A DNA stretch of 12,802 nucleotides, from positions 1 through 12,802 of the forward strand of contig DAOVWW010000008.1 of the NCBI GenBank assembly GCA_030636465.1, read 5' to 3'. A program made the position numbers and the translations under genes. Positions 1 to 8,594 of the stretch are shown piece by piece. The notes below the pieces were generated by a model. It was not told the DNA's origin, ran no database searches, and saw nothing but the letters and a program-made list of their open reading frames with translations. Within the stretch, counting starts at the first letter, position 1, and every line of letters starts with the position of its first letter. The DNA is from Gammaproteobacteria bacterium. Its GTDB lineage: Bacteria > Pseudomonadota > Gammaproteobacteria > BMS3Bbin11.

Positions 1-801
1 CGCAATATTGATGTAATAAGGTATTTTAATTACTGTCCCTGCTCGATCCGTGGCCCCAAAAGAAGGCATAAGAAAGCCAGTTTTACGATCATCGTTCAGA
101 GGAAAGCTTACATAGGGGAACCAGAACACCGGCACATCCCACAGGCGCAACTTCATATTTCTGGCTTTACCTACCCCTGCCGCTTTATCCAGTTCAATTT
201 TGCTCGCATTAAGGACAGCAATTTCTTTGTCTTTTCGGCAGGTAGAATACGTTGCATCGTGCAGGGTAATCAGGTCATGGCCTTCAAAATCTACACTTTT
301 TGCTGAACCATGGGCACGAATATATTTAGCACCATCTGATTTTCTGCCAGGGACAGCTGATGTCAGGTTATATTGAACATCTTCCGCAGTACCGATGAAC
401 GTCTCCACTTCCATTTCAATCGATTGCGCGTTGAAAACATTTCCTGTTGGGTCCTGTATCCGGATATCTCCCTGTCCGGCAAAAGTGTCTGCAGTTTTAT
501 CATAACTAAGCTTATCAGCACTGACTACCATGCCATCCCGTTCCAGTTCTGCATTTCCGGTGAAGATTATTTTTTTATCTATTAATTCTGTTTGATCTGC
601 CTCTATAGCCACTGCACCGGCTTTTAATTCCTCATCAATTGCCTTCTGGTCGATAGTATCCGCTACGCAAACGCCAGAAAAAGCATCGTGATAGGCTTGA
701 ACGGCATAGTTGGTATACTGATCAATGCTAATTGCATGTGCAGCATGAGGTAGTAGAGAGCACAGAATTACTGTGCTGGAGAGAGCTATTTTTTTGTGCA
801 T
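1..801 (-). CDS. lptD: LPS-assembly protein LptD, N-terminal part (cut by window edge)
   Basis: Outer-membrane beta-barrel protein that, with the lipoprotein LptE, inserts lipopolysaccharide into the outer leaflet. The 267 visible codons start MHKKIALSS and carry a signal peptide ending AHA at about residue 23. A periplasmic OstA/LptA-like jelly-roll follows (about 60-180), then the hallmark opening of the barrel, with FWFPYVSFPLNDDRKTGFL followed by PYYINIA. Cys45 and Cys188 are spaced almost exactly like the E. coli N-terminal pair (31 and 173) that forms the long-range disulfides with two C-terminal cysteines, which lie outside the window. The gene is divergent from amgK. The start is not certain: an in-frame ATG at 858 has a better AAGGGG ribosome site but would add 19 residues ahead of the signal peptide. 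I prefer 801 because of the signal peptide. The identity is firm; the 3' end is missing. Confidence 0.95.
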   Translation of the reverse strand, partial: MHKKIALSSTVILCSLLPHAAHAISIDQYTNYAVQAYHDAFSGVCVADTIDQKAIDEELKAGAVAIEADQTELIDKKIIFTGNAELERDGMVVSADKLSYDKTADTFAGQGDIRIQDPTGNVFNAQSIEMEVETFIGTAEDVQYNLTSAVPGRKSDGAKYIRAHGSAKSVDFEGHDLITLHDATYSTCRKDKEIAVLNASKIELDKAAGVGKARNMKLRLWDVPVFWFPYVSFPLNDDRKTGFLMPSFGATDRAGTVIKIPYYINIA

Positions 802-902
802 TCGATTAAAAACCCCATTAACAGGCTTAAGTGTATTGTTTGATACGTAAAATGGCATAGAATGTGTGCCCCTTCAAGCCTTCATTTAATCAGAAGGTCG
901 CT

Positions 903-908
903 ATTATA
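903..908 (-). promoter_or_regulatory. Candidate sigma-70 -10 box for lptD
   Basis: The minus strand carries a perfect TATAAT in the 124-base space between lptD and amgK. Transcription from it would begin near 896, giving a leader of about 95 bases to the 801 start or about 38 bases to the alternative 858 start. The -35 side is weak: TTGTCC lies about 19 bases upstream and overlaps the amgK start codon region. No clear sigma-E type promoter was seen, although lptD is sigma-E controlled in E. coli. A matching promoter for amgK on the plus strand was not convincing. Confidence 0.35.
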
Positions 909-925
909 CAGATGGTTGAAAACTA

Positions 926-2574
<1,649 letters not shown>

Positions 2575-2581
2575 CGAATAA

Positions 2582-2601
2582 TTAAGGGCACCTCTATTAA
2601 G
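2582..2601 (+). repeat. Left terminal inverted repeat with TTAA flank
   Basis: TTAAGGGCACCTCTATTAAG is an exact 20-base inverted copy of 2728-2747. The outer TTAA also reads as a direct repeat, so it is best taken as a target duplication, which leaves a 16-base terminal repeat starting GGGCACCTC. Confidence 0.9.
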
Positions 2602-2743
2602 CCTGGTTATTTCAGATTGCATTCAGAATTGTTCATATCAAGGCAAGGATCGCACGTAATAGCTAGCTATTGCGAAGATGCTTAACGCAGAGATGGACAA
2701 TTATGGGTGTGAGATGAATATTCATGACTTAATAGAGGTGCCC
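2586..2743. mobile_element. Palindromic MITE-like element, 158 bases, TTAA target duplication
   Basis: A non-coding element bounded by perfect 16-base inverted ends (GGGCACCTCTATTAAG) and by TTAA on both sides. Two inner inverted repeats share exactly the same centre (2664.5): AATTGTTCAT at 2627-2636 with ATGGACAATT at 2693-2702 (9 of 10 paired), and the perfect AATAGCTAGCTATT at 2658-2671. It encodes no transposase. Size, ends and duplication fit a miniature inverted-repeat transposable element moved in trans. Four-base duplications with a central TA occur in parts of the IS5 family, but I cannot assign a parent. As RNA it could fold into a long hairpin from either strand, so it may terminate both convergent transcripts. 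A chromosomal hairpin repeat that never transposes is the alternative. Confidence 0.8.
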
Positions 2744-2747
2744 TTAA
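2728..2747 (-). repeat. Right terminal inverted repeat; its TTAA contains the lipA stop codon
   Basis: Exact inverse of the left repeat. Read on the minus strand, lipA runs directly into it: the codons GCA TCG ATC ACT are followed by TAA, which is part of the TTAA flank. Confidence 0.9.
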
Positions 2748-3724
2748 GTGATCGATGCACCATCCGCCTGCAGATCAGCATGGTAAGAGGATCGCACCAG
2801 TGGCCCGCTGGCAACATTACTGAAACCCATTTCTTCACCCAGTTTGCGGTATTGTTCAAATTCCTCCGGGTCGACGTAACGACTTACAGGCAAATGATGA
2901 CGTGATGGCTGTAGATATTGCCCGATAGTCAACATCTGACAATCATGCTCACGCAGATCTCTCATTACCGCCACGACTTCATCAAATGTTTCACCAACAC
3001 CCAGCATCAGCCCGGATTTAGTGGGAATCGAAGGATGGGCCTGCCTGAACTCCTGCAGCAGCTTTAATGACCACGCATAATCGGCACCGGGCCTGACTTC
3101 ACGGTATAAACGCGGGACAGTCTCGATATTGTGATTCATTACATCCGGTGGAGATTTAGCCAATATCTCTAGTGCAATTTCCATGCGACCCCTGAAATCA
3201 GGCACCAGGACTTCTATTTTTGTCTGTGGGGATTCTTCACGTATCGCAGCGATACAATTCACATAATGAGCTGAACCGCCGTCTCTAAGATCATCCCGGT
3301 CGACCGAGGTAATCACCACATAGCGCAGGTTCATCGACGTTACCGTTGCCGCAAGTTTTGCCGGCTCATTTTCATCGACAGCCTCGGGACGGCCATGTGC
3401 AACATCGCAAAAAGGACAGCGCCGGGTACAGACATTGCCAAGTATCATGAAAGTAGCCGTGCCTTTGCTGAAGCATTCACCCAGATTAGGACAATTAGCC
3501 TCCTCACAGACTGTATGCAAACTCTGCTTGCGCAGGACTTTTTTCAAACGGATAACTTCAGGCGTCACCGGTGCTTTAACGCGTATCCACGCCGGTTTAC
3601 GCAGAAACTCAGTAGTCGGCTTTATTTTCACCGGTATACGCGCAGTTTTTGCCTGACCTTTCTCTGCACCTGCCGGCAAGGGTGCTGATAAATTATCTTT
3701 CATAGTCGCTCGCTTACTGCTCAT
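2744..3724 (-). CDS. lipA: Lipoyl synthase LipA
   Basis: Radical SAM enzyme that inserts two sulfurs into octanoyl groups on lipoyl domains of 2-oxoacid dehydrogenases and GcvH. The auxiliary cluster, which is sacrificed as sulfur donor, is ligated by [12 protein letters not shown] (Cys73, Cys78, Cys84) plus the serine of the C-terminal RSSYHAD (about 311-317). The radical SAM motif is CTRRCPFC (Cys99, Cys103, Cys106). At 326 residues it is typical. The first 50 residues are a variable, basic, proline-rich leader. The start at 3724 has no clear ribosome site, and ATG 3703 (MKDNLSAP) is an alternative that loses nothing conserved. The gene lies 18 bases after lipB and is the last of the long minus-strand run. 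The stop lies in the TTAA flank of the MITE-like element, and the protein ends soon after the conserved motif, so the insertion does not appear to have truncated it. Confidence 0.97.
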   Translation of the reverse strand: MSSKRATMKDNLSAPLPAGAEKGQAKTARIPVKIKPTTEFLRKPAWIRVKAPVTPEVIRLKKVLRKQSLHTVCEEANCPNLGECFSKGTATFMILGNVCTRRCPFCDVAHGRPEAVDENEPAKLAATVTSMNLRYVVITSVDRDDLRDGGSAHYVNCIAAIREESPQTKIEVLVPDFRGRMEIALEILAKSPPDVMNHNIETVPRLYREVRPGADYAWSLKLLQEFRQAHPSIPTKSGLMLGVGETFDEVVAVMRDLREHDCQMLTIGQYLQPSRHHLPVSRYVDPEEFEQYRKLGEEMGFSNVASGPLVRSSYHADLQADGASIT

Positions 3725-3742
3725 AGGTTTATATCTAAATAT

Positions 3743-4366
3743 CTATGAGATCTCATCATAGACAGCATTATATCCCAGCTTGCTGGACAACACCTGTATG
3801 AACTGTCTGCCTATAGCGGGCACATCTGCCGCAACGCCCAGGCACTTCATATCGGTCATTTTCATTCCACTCAGTCCACAGGGAACGATGCGGTCATAAG
3901 GAGAAAGATCCATGCCCACATTCAGACTCAGACCATGGTAGGTGCAACCCTTCTGAACACGCAAACCTATGGACGCAATTTTTCTTCCTTCGACATAAAC
4001 GCCGGGAGCGTTCTCAAGCCTTGATGCGGTAATGTCATGTTTGCTGAGCAAGTCTATTGTCACCTGTTCCAGGATATTAACCAGGTTCTTCAGCCCTAGC
4101 CCCAGACGCCTTAAATCCAGCATGAGATAAACGATCAGCTGGCCCGGACCATGGTAGGTGACCAGCCCCCCACGATCAGTTTTCACCAGCGGTATATCAC
4201 CTGTATCCTTTATATCGTCAGCATTTTCCCTGATACCCAGGGTGAAAACCGGCATATGCTCGAGTAGCCAGATTTCATCCTTAGTTTGCTCTGTCCTGGA
4301 TCCGGTAAAGGCTTTCATTTCCTGCCAACAGGATGTGTAATCACGGGGGAATGTGAACTGACGCAT
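3743..4366 (-). CDS. lipB: Octanoyltransferase LipB
   Basis: Transfers octanoate from octanoyl-ACP to lipoyl domains in the cytoplasm, giving the substrate of LipA. Visible motifs are DEIWLLEHMPVF, the substrate-site RGGLVTYHGPGQLIVY, the catalytic lysine in GRKIASIGLRV and the catalytic cysteine in PCGLSGMK. In the 207-residue version these are about Lys129 and Cys163. Three starts are open: TTG 4405, ATG 4399 and ATG 4366. I chose 4366 because AGGGA sits eight bases upstream, while the other two have no visible ribosome site. The longer forms would add 11 to 13 residues, closer to the N-terminus of E. coli LipB (213 residues), so they are not excluded. The order ybeD-lipB-lipA is as in E. 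coli, although E. coli keeps lipA at a greater distance. Confidence 0.95.
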   Translation of the reverse strand: MRQFTFPRDYTSCWQEMKAFTGSRTEQTKDEIWLLEHMPVFTLGIRENADDIKDTGDIPLVKTDRGGLVTYHGPGQLIVYLMLDLRRLGLGLKNLVNILEQVTIDLLSKHDITASRLENAPGVYVEGRKIASIGLRVQKGCTYHGLSLNVGMDLSPYDRIVPCGLSGMKMTDMKCLGVAADVPAIGRQFIQVLSSKLGYNAVYDEIS

Positions 4367-4374
4367 CAATACAT

Positions 4375-4379
4375 TCCCT
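4375..4379 (-). promoter_or_regulatory. Ribosome binding site deciding the lipB start
   Basis: AGGGA on the minus strand lies eight bases before ATG 4366. It favours this start over the TTG at 4405 and the ATG at 4399. Confidence 0.5.
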
Positions 4380-4428
4380 GTTGTTTCAGCAATATCCATC
4401 GGCAATAAGCGATAACTACAGAGCGGCC

Positions 4429-4707
4429 CTATAAGGTCATCAAAATGTCAGGGTGGTCATGCATGGTCTGATAGATGGCCTCCATCTGCTCCCGGTTTTC
4501 CAGTCTGACTTCGCAGGTAACCGAATGGTAGTTGCCATTGTTGCTTTCTCTGCAACTAACTTTAACGATGGCATCCGCTGCTGTGTGACTCGCAACTATT
4601 TCTTTAATCTTGTGCTCAAAGTCTTCCGCCTGGCGCCCCATCGCCTTGATGCCGATGGTGCATGGAAAGGAAAGCTTGCCAGGTTCTTCTTCCTGTTTGT
4701 CCGTCAT
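4429..4707 (-). CDS. ybeD: YbeD-type DUF493 protein
   Basis: Small cytoplasmic protein (92 residues; E. coli YbeD has 87) of the DUF493 family, which has a compact alpha/beta, ACT-like fold. Family features seen are FPCTIGIKAMG near residues 14-24, the diagnostic NNGNYHSVTCEV around 56-67, and a C-terminal helix-strand ending DILMTL. Its biochemical role is unknown. The conserved place directly before lipB suggests, without proof, a regulatory role near lipoate or wall metabolism. The start is well supported: AGGTGA lies six bases upstream, and the ATG overlaps the stop of the aminotransferase gene (ATGA), implying coupled translation. An acidic, lysine-containing leader of about 11 residues precedes the conserved core. 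Confidence 0.9.
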   Translation of the reverse strand: MTDKQEEEPGKLSFPCTIGIKAMGRQAEDFEHKIKEIVASHTAADAIVKVSCRESNNGNYHSVTCEVRLENREQMEAIYQTMHDHPDILMTL

Positions 4708-5567
4708 GAGGCCTCACCTTTTCTGAATTTATCTTTAAACTCATCATAGAGTTTTATAATCTGATGGTAATGAGGACCTGGTTTGCCGTTACCCACGGGG
4801 CTCCCATCCAGTTGTACTATGGGCAGTATTTCTTTTGTAGAGCTGCTCAGCCATAGTTCGTCAGCCTGTTTCACCTGCTGTTCTGTAATGTCGGTCTGTT
4901 GACATGACAAACCGTGATCACATGCCAGCTCAAGCACCAGTTCACGGGTAATACCGGGTAAGATACTGTGTCCGGAAGCCGTCGTCAGCAATTGCCCGTC
5001 ATCAACAACAAATAAAGTACTCGCGGCTCCTTCAGTCAGCTTTCCATCACGAAAAAGAACGGCTTCAGCTGCATTATGCTCATGGGCATATTCCCGAGCC
5101 AGTACATTTGCCAGCAAAGAAACAGATTTGATATCACAACGTTCCCAGCGCTGATCAGGAAAACTCACCGCACTAACACCTGCTTGGCGATACGCCTCAT
5201 CCGGATAAACCAGGTTCTGCGCATAAGCGAGTATTGTAGGTTTCATTTGCTCGGGGAAGGCATGATTCCTGGGAGCAGCTCCACGGGTAATTTGTAAATA
5301 TACTGAGGCATCGTCACTTCTTTTTTTGAGCAGGCGATCAAAAATTTGTGTAATCTCCTGATCGCTTAAAGATATCGGCAGTTTAATTTCCCCGAGAGAA
5401 TAACGCAGACGATCGAGGTGCTGCTGTATACGAAAAAGCCTGCCGCCGTAAACGGGGATAACCTCATAGACGCCATCACCAAAAATAAAACCGCGATCAA
5501 AAATTGAGATCGATGCCTCTGCAGCGGGTATATATTTTCCGTTTAAATAGACTTCTTCAACCGCCAT
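4704..5567 (-). CDS. dat: D-amino acid aminotransferase (PLP fold class IV)
   Basis: Cytoplasmic PLP enzyme expected to interconvert D-alanine plus 2-oxoglutarate with pyruvate plus D-glutamate. The 287 residues show the N-terminal VYLNGKYIPAAEASISIFDRGFIFGDGVYEVIPVYGG block (written here only as a landmark, about 6-42), then QITRGAAPRNHAFP (about 92-105), typical of D-specific members. The Schiff-base Lys147 lies in CDIKSVSLLANVLA, and LTEGAAST with Glu179 (about 177-184) contacts the cofactor ring. I start at ATG 5567, with GGAG nine bases upstream and the family N-terminus right after it. The longer frame begins with TTG 5603 and would add 12 unmatched residues overlapping the preceding gene. 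Branched-chain and aminodeoxychorismate lyase relatives share the fold, but ITRG and the wall-gene context favour D-amino acids. It may reuse D-alanine released by the adjacent carboxypeptidase. Confidence 0.9.
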   Translation of the reverse strand: MAVEEVYLNGKYIPAAEASISIFDRGFIFGDGVYEVIPVYGGRLFRIQQHLDRLRYSLGEIKLPISLSDQEITQIFDRLLKKRSDDASVYLQITRGAAPRNHAFPEQMKPTILAYAQNLVYPDEAYRQAGVSAVSFPDQRWERCDIKSVSLLANVLAREYAHEHNAAEAVLFRDGKLTEGAASTLFVVDDGQLLTTASGHSILPGITRELVLELACDHGLSCQQTDITEQQVKQADELWLSSSTKEILPIVQLDGSPVGNGKPGPHYHQIIKLYDEFKDKFRKGEAS

Positions 5568-5576
5568 AATCAGAGG

Positions 5577-5580
5577 CTCC
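5577..5580 (-). promoter_or_regulatory. Ribosome binding site deciding the dat start
   Basis: GGAG on the minus strand lies nine bases before ATG 5567, in the 22-base gap after the carboxypeptidase stop. It supports this ATG over the upstream TTG at 5603. Confidence 0.5.
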
Positions 5581-5589
5581 GTGACAATT

Positions 5590-6750
5590 CTAGAATGACT
5601 CAATCCATAGCATAACCGAACCGATCAGCTGGTCAACAATACCACCTTCCTCTATCTTTGTAGTTGCCGTCAATGGGTACTTGCCCAGAGCCTTGCCCTG
5701 AAAACTAAACTCAATATTACCCAGCACCTGGCCTTGATCTACGGGAGCGACGACATAATCTGGAATAGTGACTGTTTGCGTGAGGCTCGCATCACCTCTC
5801 CTGGGTATAGTTAATGAGATTTTATCAGCGGATTCGACTGCAACAAAATTACTGGCTGCCTTATAAATGTCCACATTCTGAATCAGTTTTCCGACTGGAT
5901 AGATTTCCTGGGTAATAAAATTTCTAAAACCATAATTCAGTAAATTCTGAACCATTTCTGCTCGTGCCAATTTGCTTTCTGTACCGGTAACAACGGCAAT
6001 CAATCTCATGCCTTCTCGCTCAGCGGAGCCTATCAAACAATATCCGGCAGACTCAGTGTGGCCAGTTTTGACACCATCGACAGTCGGGTCACGGTAAAGC
6101 AATAAGTTCCGGTTACCCTGCTTGATTTTGTTCCAGGTAAAATCTTTGATTGCATAATACTTGTAGTATTGAGGGAATTGGCTAATCAATGCACGCGTCA
6201 ATTTAGCCAGATCACTGGCCGTAGTAAGATGTCCCTCTCCGGGCATTCCTGAACTGTTGACGAAGTGTGTTCCCTTCATACCCAGTTCAGCTGCCATTTT
6301 ATTCATCAAGCCAACAAAAGATTCTTCTGTTCCAGCCACATGCTCAGCCAGGGCCACCGTTGCGTCATTGCCTGATTGTATAATCATACCTTTGATCAGG
6401 TCTTCCAGCTTTACTTTACTGTTGACCTTGATAAACATACGAGAGCCTTCCATACGCCAGGCTTTCTCGCTGATAAATACCATATCCTCAAGAGTCTGAC
6501 GACCCTCTGCTAGCTCTTTAAATACAATATATGCCGCCATTAGTTTAGTCAGGCTGGCTGGTTCTATCTGCATATCAGGATCGCCGGCACTTAAAACAGC
6601 ACCGCTGTCATTATCAATCAGTAGCCAGGATTTACCCTCAATAACAGGGGGTGTCATATTGGCATCTGATATCGCCTGCTGATCTTTAGCGAAGCTTGAT
6701 GTTGAAAGTACCAATGCCAGCAGACCGGCAATAAGCAATTTTTTCTTCAT
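5590..6750 (-). CDS. dacA: D-alanyl-D-alanine carboxypeptidase (PBP5/6 type)
   Basis: Low-molecular-weight penicillin-binding protein that removes the terminal D-alanine from pentapeptide stems in the periplasm and so limits cross-linking. The 386 residues begin with a signal peptide (MKKKLLIAGLLALVLS, cleaved after SFA near 21). The peptidase S11 motifs are complete: SLTK (Ser66, Lys69), SGN (126-128) and KTG (228-230). A C-terminal beta domain follows from about 285, and a short amphipathic tail (LIGSVMLWIESF) should anchor it to the inner membrane, as in E. coli PBP5. The start ATG has AAGGA 11 bases upstream. The gene lies 36 bases after rlpA, the same order as E. coli rlpA-dacA-ybeD. Whether it matches PBP5 (dacA) or PBP6 (dacC) cannot be decided; the symbol follows the gene order. 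Confidence 0.95.
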   Translation of the reverse strand: MKKKLLIAGLLALVLSTSSFAKDQQAISDANMTPPVIEGKSWLLIDNDSGAVLSAGDPDMQIEPASLTKLMAAYIVFKELAEGRQTLEDMVFISEKAWRMEGSRMFIKVNSKVKLEDLIKGMIIQSGNDATVALAEHVAGTEESFVGLMNKMAAELGMKGTHFVNSSGMPGEGHLTTASDLAKLTRALISQFPQYYKYYAIKDFTWNKIKQGNRNLLLYRDPTVDGVKTGHTESAGYCLIGSAEREGMRLIAVVTGTESKLARAEMVQNLLNYGFRNFITQEIYPVGKLIQNVDIYKAASNFVAVESADKISLTIPRRGDASLTQTVTIPDYVVAPVDQGQVLGNIEFSFQGKALGKYPLTATTKIEEGGIVDQLIGSVMLWIESF

Positions 6751-6786
6751 TCTTTTCGTATTCCTTTTAGTCGTATAATCGGTAAT

Positions 6787-7599
6787 CTAATTCACTGTTT
6801 CCACTATGATATGTGCATCTGCATAACCACCGTGATGCAGATCACCCAGAGTGAAATCAATATTGCCGGGTTCTTTAATTGGTCCCAGCCTTACCCTGTA
6901 AATGTTGAGTTCATTTTGCTGAATGGTTTCAATCATAGCTTTTGAATATCCATCCGCCTGCAGTCGTTTCTGCAGCTTAAGTGCGGAATCATAGTTGCTG
7001 AATGCACCGAGCTGTATAGTTACCCTCTGGCTATCTTTTTTCAGAGGCTGAGGCTTGCTAACTTGCTTATTATCATTGATAGCAATGATTTCAACCCGGC
7101 CGGTTCCTGTCTTCACTACGTCAAGTTTTAGAGCGGCAGCGTAAGAAAGATCCATCACACGGTTGTGCTTAAAAGGACCCCGGTCATTGACTCTTACGAT
7201 AATACTGCGGCCGTTATTAAGATTTGTTACTTTCGCATAACTGGGTATCGGCAGTACCGTATGGGCAGCCGTCATTTTGTACATATCGTAAGTCTCACCA
7301 CTGGAGGTGCGCTTGCCATGAAACTTTTTACCATACCAGGATGCTGTACCCTTCTGCTTAAAACCTGCATTGGATTTTAACGGTACATAGCGTTTACCAA
7401 ATACAACATATGGCTTATTGCCGGTTTTACTCAACGGCTCTGAGCGTGGAATAGCATCCTTTACATTGGCAAGATCTACACTGCCCTTTGGTGGGCCATC
7501 ATCGAGGTAATAAGCCCCTTTTTTTGAGGGTGTTGGTGATGAACTGCAGGCAGCTAGCATGAAGATTAAGGCCCAGCAAACTGCAAGCAGCCATCTCAT
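6787..7599 (-). CDS. rlpA: Septal ring lytic transglycosylase RlpA, lipoprotein
   Basis: Outer-membrane lipoprotein that binds denuded glycan. Pseudomonas RlpA cleaves it as a lytic transglycosylase, while the E. coli protein is inactive. The lipobox LAAC places the lipidated cysteine at residue 18, followed by a low-complexity linker. A double-psi beta-barrel spans about 82-175, from GTASWYGKKFHGKRTSSGE through NDRGPF. His113 (TAAH) and Asp139 (VNDRGP) correspond to residues needed for catalysis in Pseudomonas, so this copy is probably active. A SPOR domain follows at about 192-268 (RVTIQLGAFSNYDSALKLQ). The ATG overlaps the mltB stop (ATGA); no strong ribosome site is seen, so it is probably translationally coupled. 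All 270 residues look intact. Confidence 0.95.
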   Translation of the reverse strand: MRWLLAVCWALIFMLAACSSSPTPSKKGAYYLDDGPPKGSVDLANVKDAIPRSEPLSKTGNKPYVVFGKRYVPLKSNAGFKQKGTASWYGKKFHGKRTSSGETYDMYKMTAAHTVLPIPSYAKVTNLNNGRSIIVRVNDRGPFKHNRVMDLSYAAALKLDVVKTGTGRVEIIAINDNKQVSKPQPLKKDSQRVTIQLGAFSNYDSALKLQKRLQADGYSKAMIETIQQNELNIYRVRLGPIKEPGNIDFTLGDLHHGGYADAHIIVETVN

Positions 7600-8594
7600 T
7601 GAGTAAGCTGTACTCTCGTTTTAATTTCTTCACCCAGTAACTGTACGGCTGTGGCATAAAGCTTGGACGTATTGTAACGGGTAATCACAAAAAAATTATC
7701 AAACGCTACACGGTACTCAGGATGTTCATCCCCTTTTAGCTTTATCAGGCCAACCCGGCTTTTGATATCAACCTGTTGCTGTAACACAAACCCCTTATCC
7801 AGCAAATCTTTAAGCGGTCGGTCAGTCTTGCGTTTTTTTACCAGCAGCCTGTCGGCTCTGCTATTCACGTCAGTCGCCATCCAGGAAACTGGTTGCCCCT
7901 GTTTCCAGCCATGCCTGGAATAGTAACTGGCGATACTACCTATAGCATCATCAACACTGTTAACGAGGTCACTGACACCATCATTACTATAATCCACGGC
8001 ATAGTTACGGTAACTGCTGGGCATAAACTGCGGCAAGCCAATCGCCCCGGCATAAGAACCGGTGACAGACAACGGATCTAGCTTGTGTTCATCTGTCAGT
8101 ATCAGGAAGTTTTTCAACTCAGCGGTGAAATATTTACTGCGCCGGGGGTATTCCAGCGCCAGCGTAGATAAGGCATCAATGACTCGATGATTACCGGTAT
8201 TGCTGCCATAACGTGTTTCGACACCCAGTGTGGCAACGATAATTTCTGGTGGCACGCCATACTCTTTCTCAGCTCGCTCTAATACGTCGCTATTACTATG
8301 CCAGAATTCTGCACCGCGACGAATATTTCTATCGGTCAAAAATATTTGACGATAACGTGTCCAGGTCATGGTGGACTCAGCCGGTCTCTCCATGGTTTCT
8401 ATAATCTTCGGTTTTATTTCTACGTCTTTAAATAGAGTCTGTAGGTCCTGAACGGTGTAATCCGTTTTACTGGCAACCTGTTTGAACAAATCATCCAGTT
8501 CTTTGTAATGACTCGTCTGTAAAGAAAAGGCTGACGAGCTAAACAAAACCAGTAACAGCGGGGAGAGTGAAAGTATATTTTTATTCATTATCAT
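7596..8594 (-). CDS. mltB: Lytic murein transglycosylase B, apparently non-lipidated
   Basis: Family-3 lytic transglycosylase that cleaves the MurNAc-GlcNAc bond to give 1,6-anhydroMurNAc, the sugar fed into the AmgK/MurU recycling route. The catalytic glutamate is Glu126 in VATLGVETRYG. GSYAGAIGLPQFMPSSYRNY and DLVNSVDDAIGSIASYY are the usual substrate-groove segments. The 332 residues start with a hydrophobic signal segment (NILSLSPLLLVLFSSSAFS). No cysteine lies near its end, so there is no lipobox, unlike E. coli MltB. The product is likely periplasmic, freed after AFS, or held by an uncleaved segment. The ATG follows the rodA stop directly. A second ATG two codons later (8588) is equally possible. 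Confidence 0.94.
   Translation of the reverse strand: MIMNKNILSLSPLLLVLFSSSAFSLQTSHYKELDDLFKQVASKTDYTVQDLQTLFKDVEIKPKIIETMERPAESTMTWTRYRQIFLTDRNIRRGAEFWHSNSDVLERAEKEYGVPPEIIVATLGVETRYGSNTGNHRVIDALSTLALEYPRRSKYFTAELKNFLILTDEHKLDPLSVTGSYAGAIGLPQFMPSSYRNYAVDYSNDGVSDLVNSVDDAIGSIASYYSRHGWKQGQPVSWMATDVNSRADRLLVKKRKTDRPLKDLLDKGFVLQQQVDIKSRVGLIKLKGDEHPEYRVAFDNFFVITRYNTSKLYATAVQLLGEEIKTRVQLTQ

Noticed and set aside
373..585. A 70-codon plus-strand frame opposite lptD
   Set aside because: It is the antisense of a well-conserved coding region, and the protein has no family features. Similar antisense frames opposite lipA, lipB, mrdA and mreD were discarded for the same reason.
902..910. TATTAT/TATACA as a plus-strand -10 box for amgK
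   Set aside because: No -35 match at an acceptable distance was found, and the same bases form a perfect -10 on the other strand.
2678..2905. A 75-codon plus-strand frame running from the palindromic element into lipA
   Set aside because: Most of it is the antisense of lipA; it has no recognised motif and no ribosome site.
3745..3756. Perfect 12-base palindrome ATGAGATCTCAT at the end of lipB
   Set aside because: It lies mostly in the last lipB codons, has no loop or T-run, and a palindrome of this size can arise by chance.
5568..5603. TTG start at 5603 extending the aminotransferase by 12 residues and overlapping the carboxypeptidase end
   Set aside because: The ATG at 5567 has GGAG at a good distance and the family N-terminus begins there.
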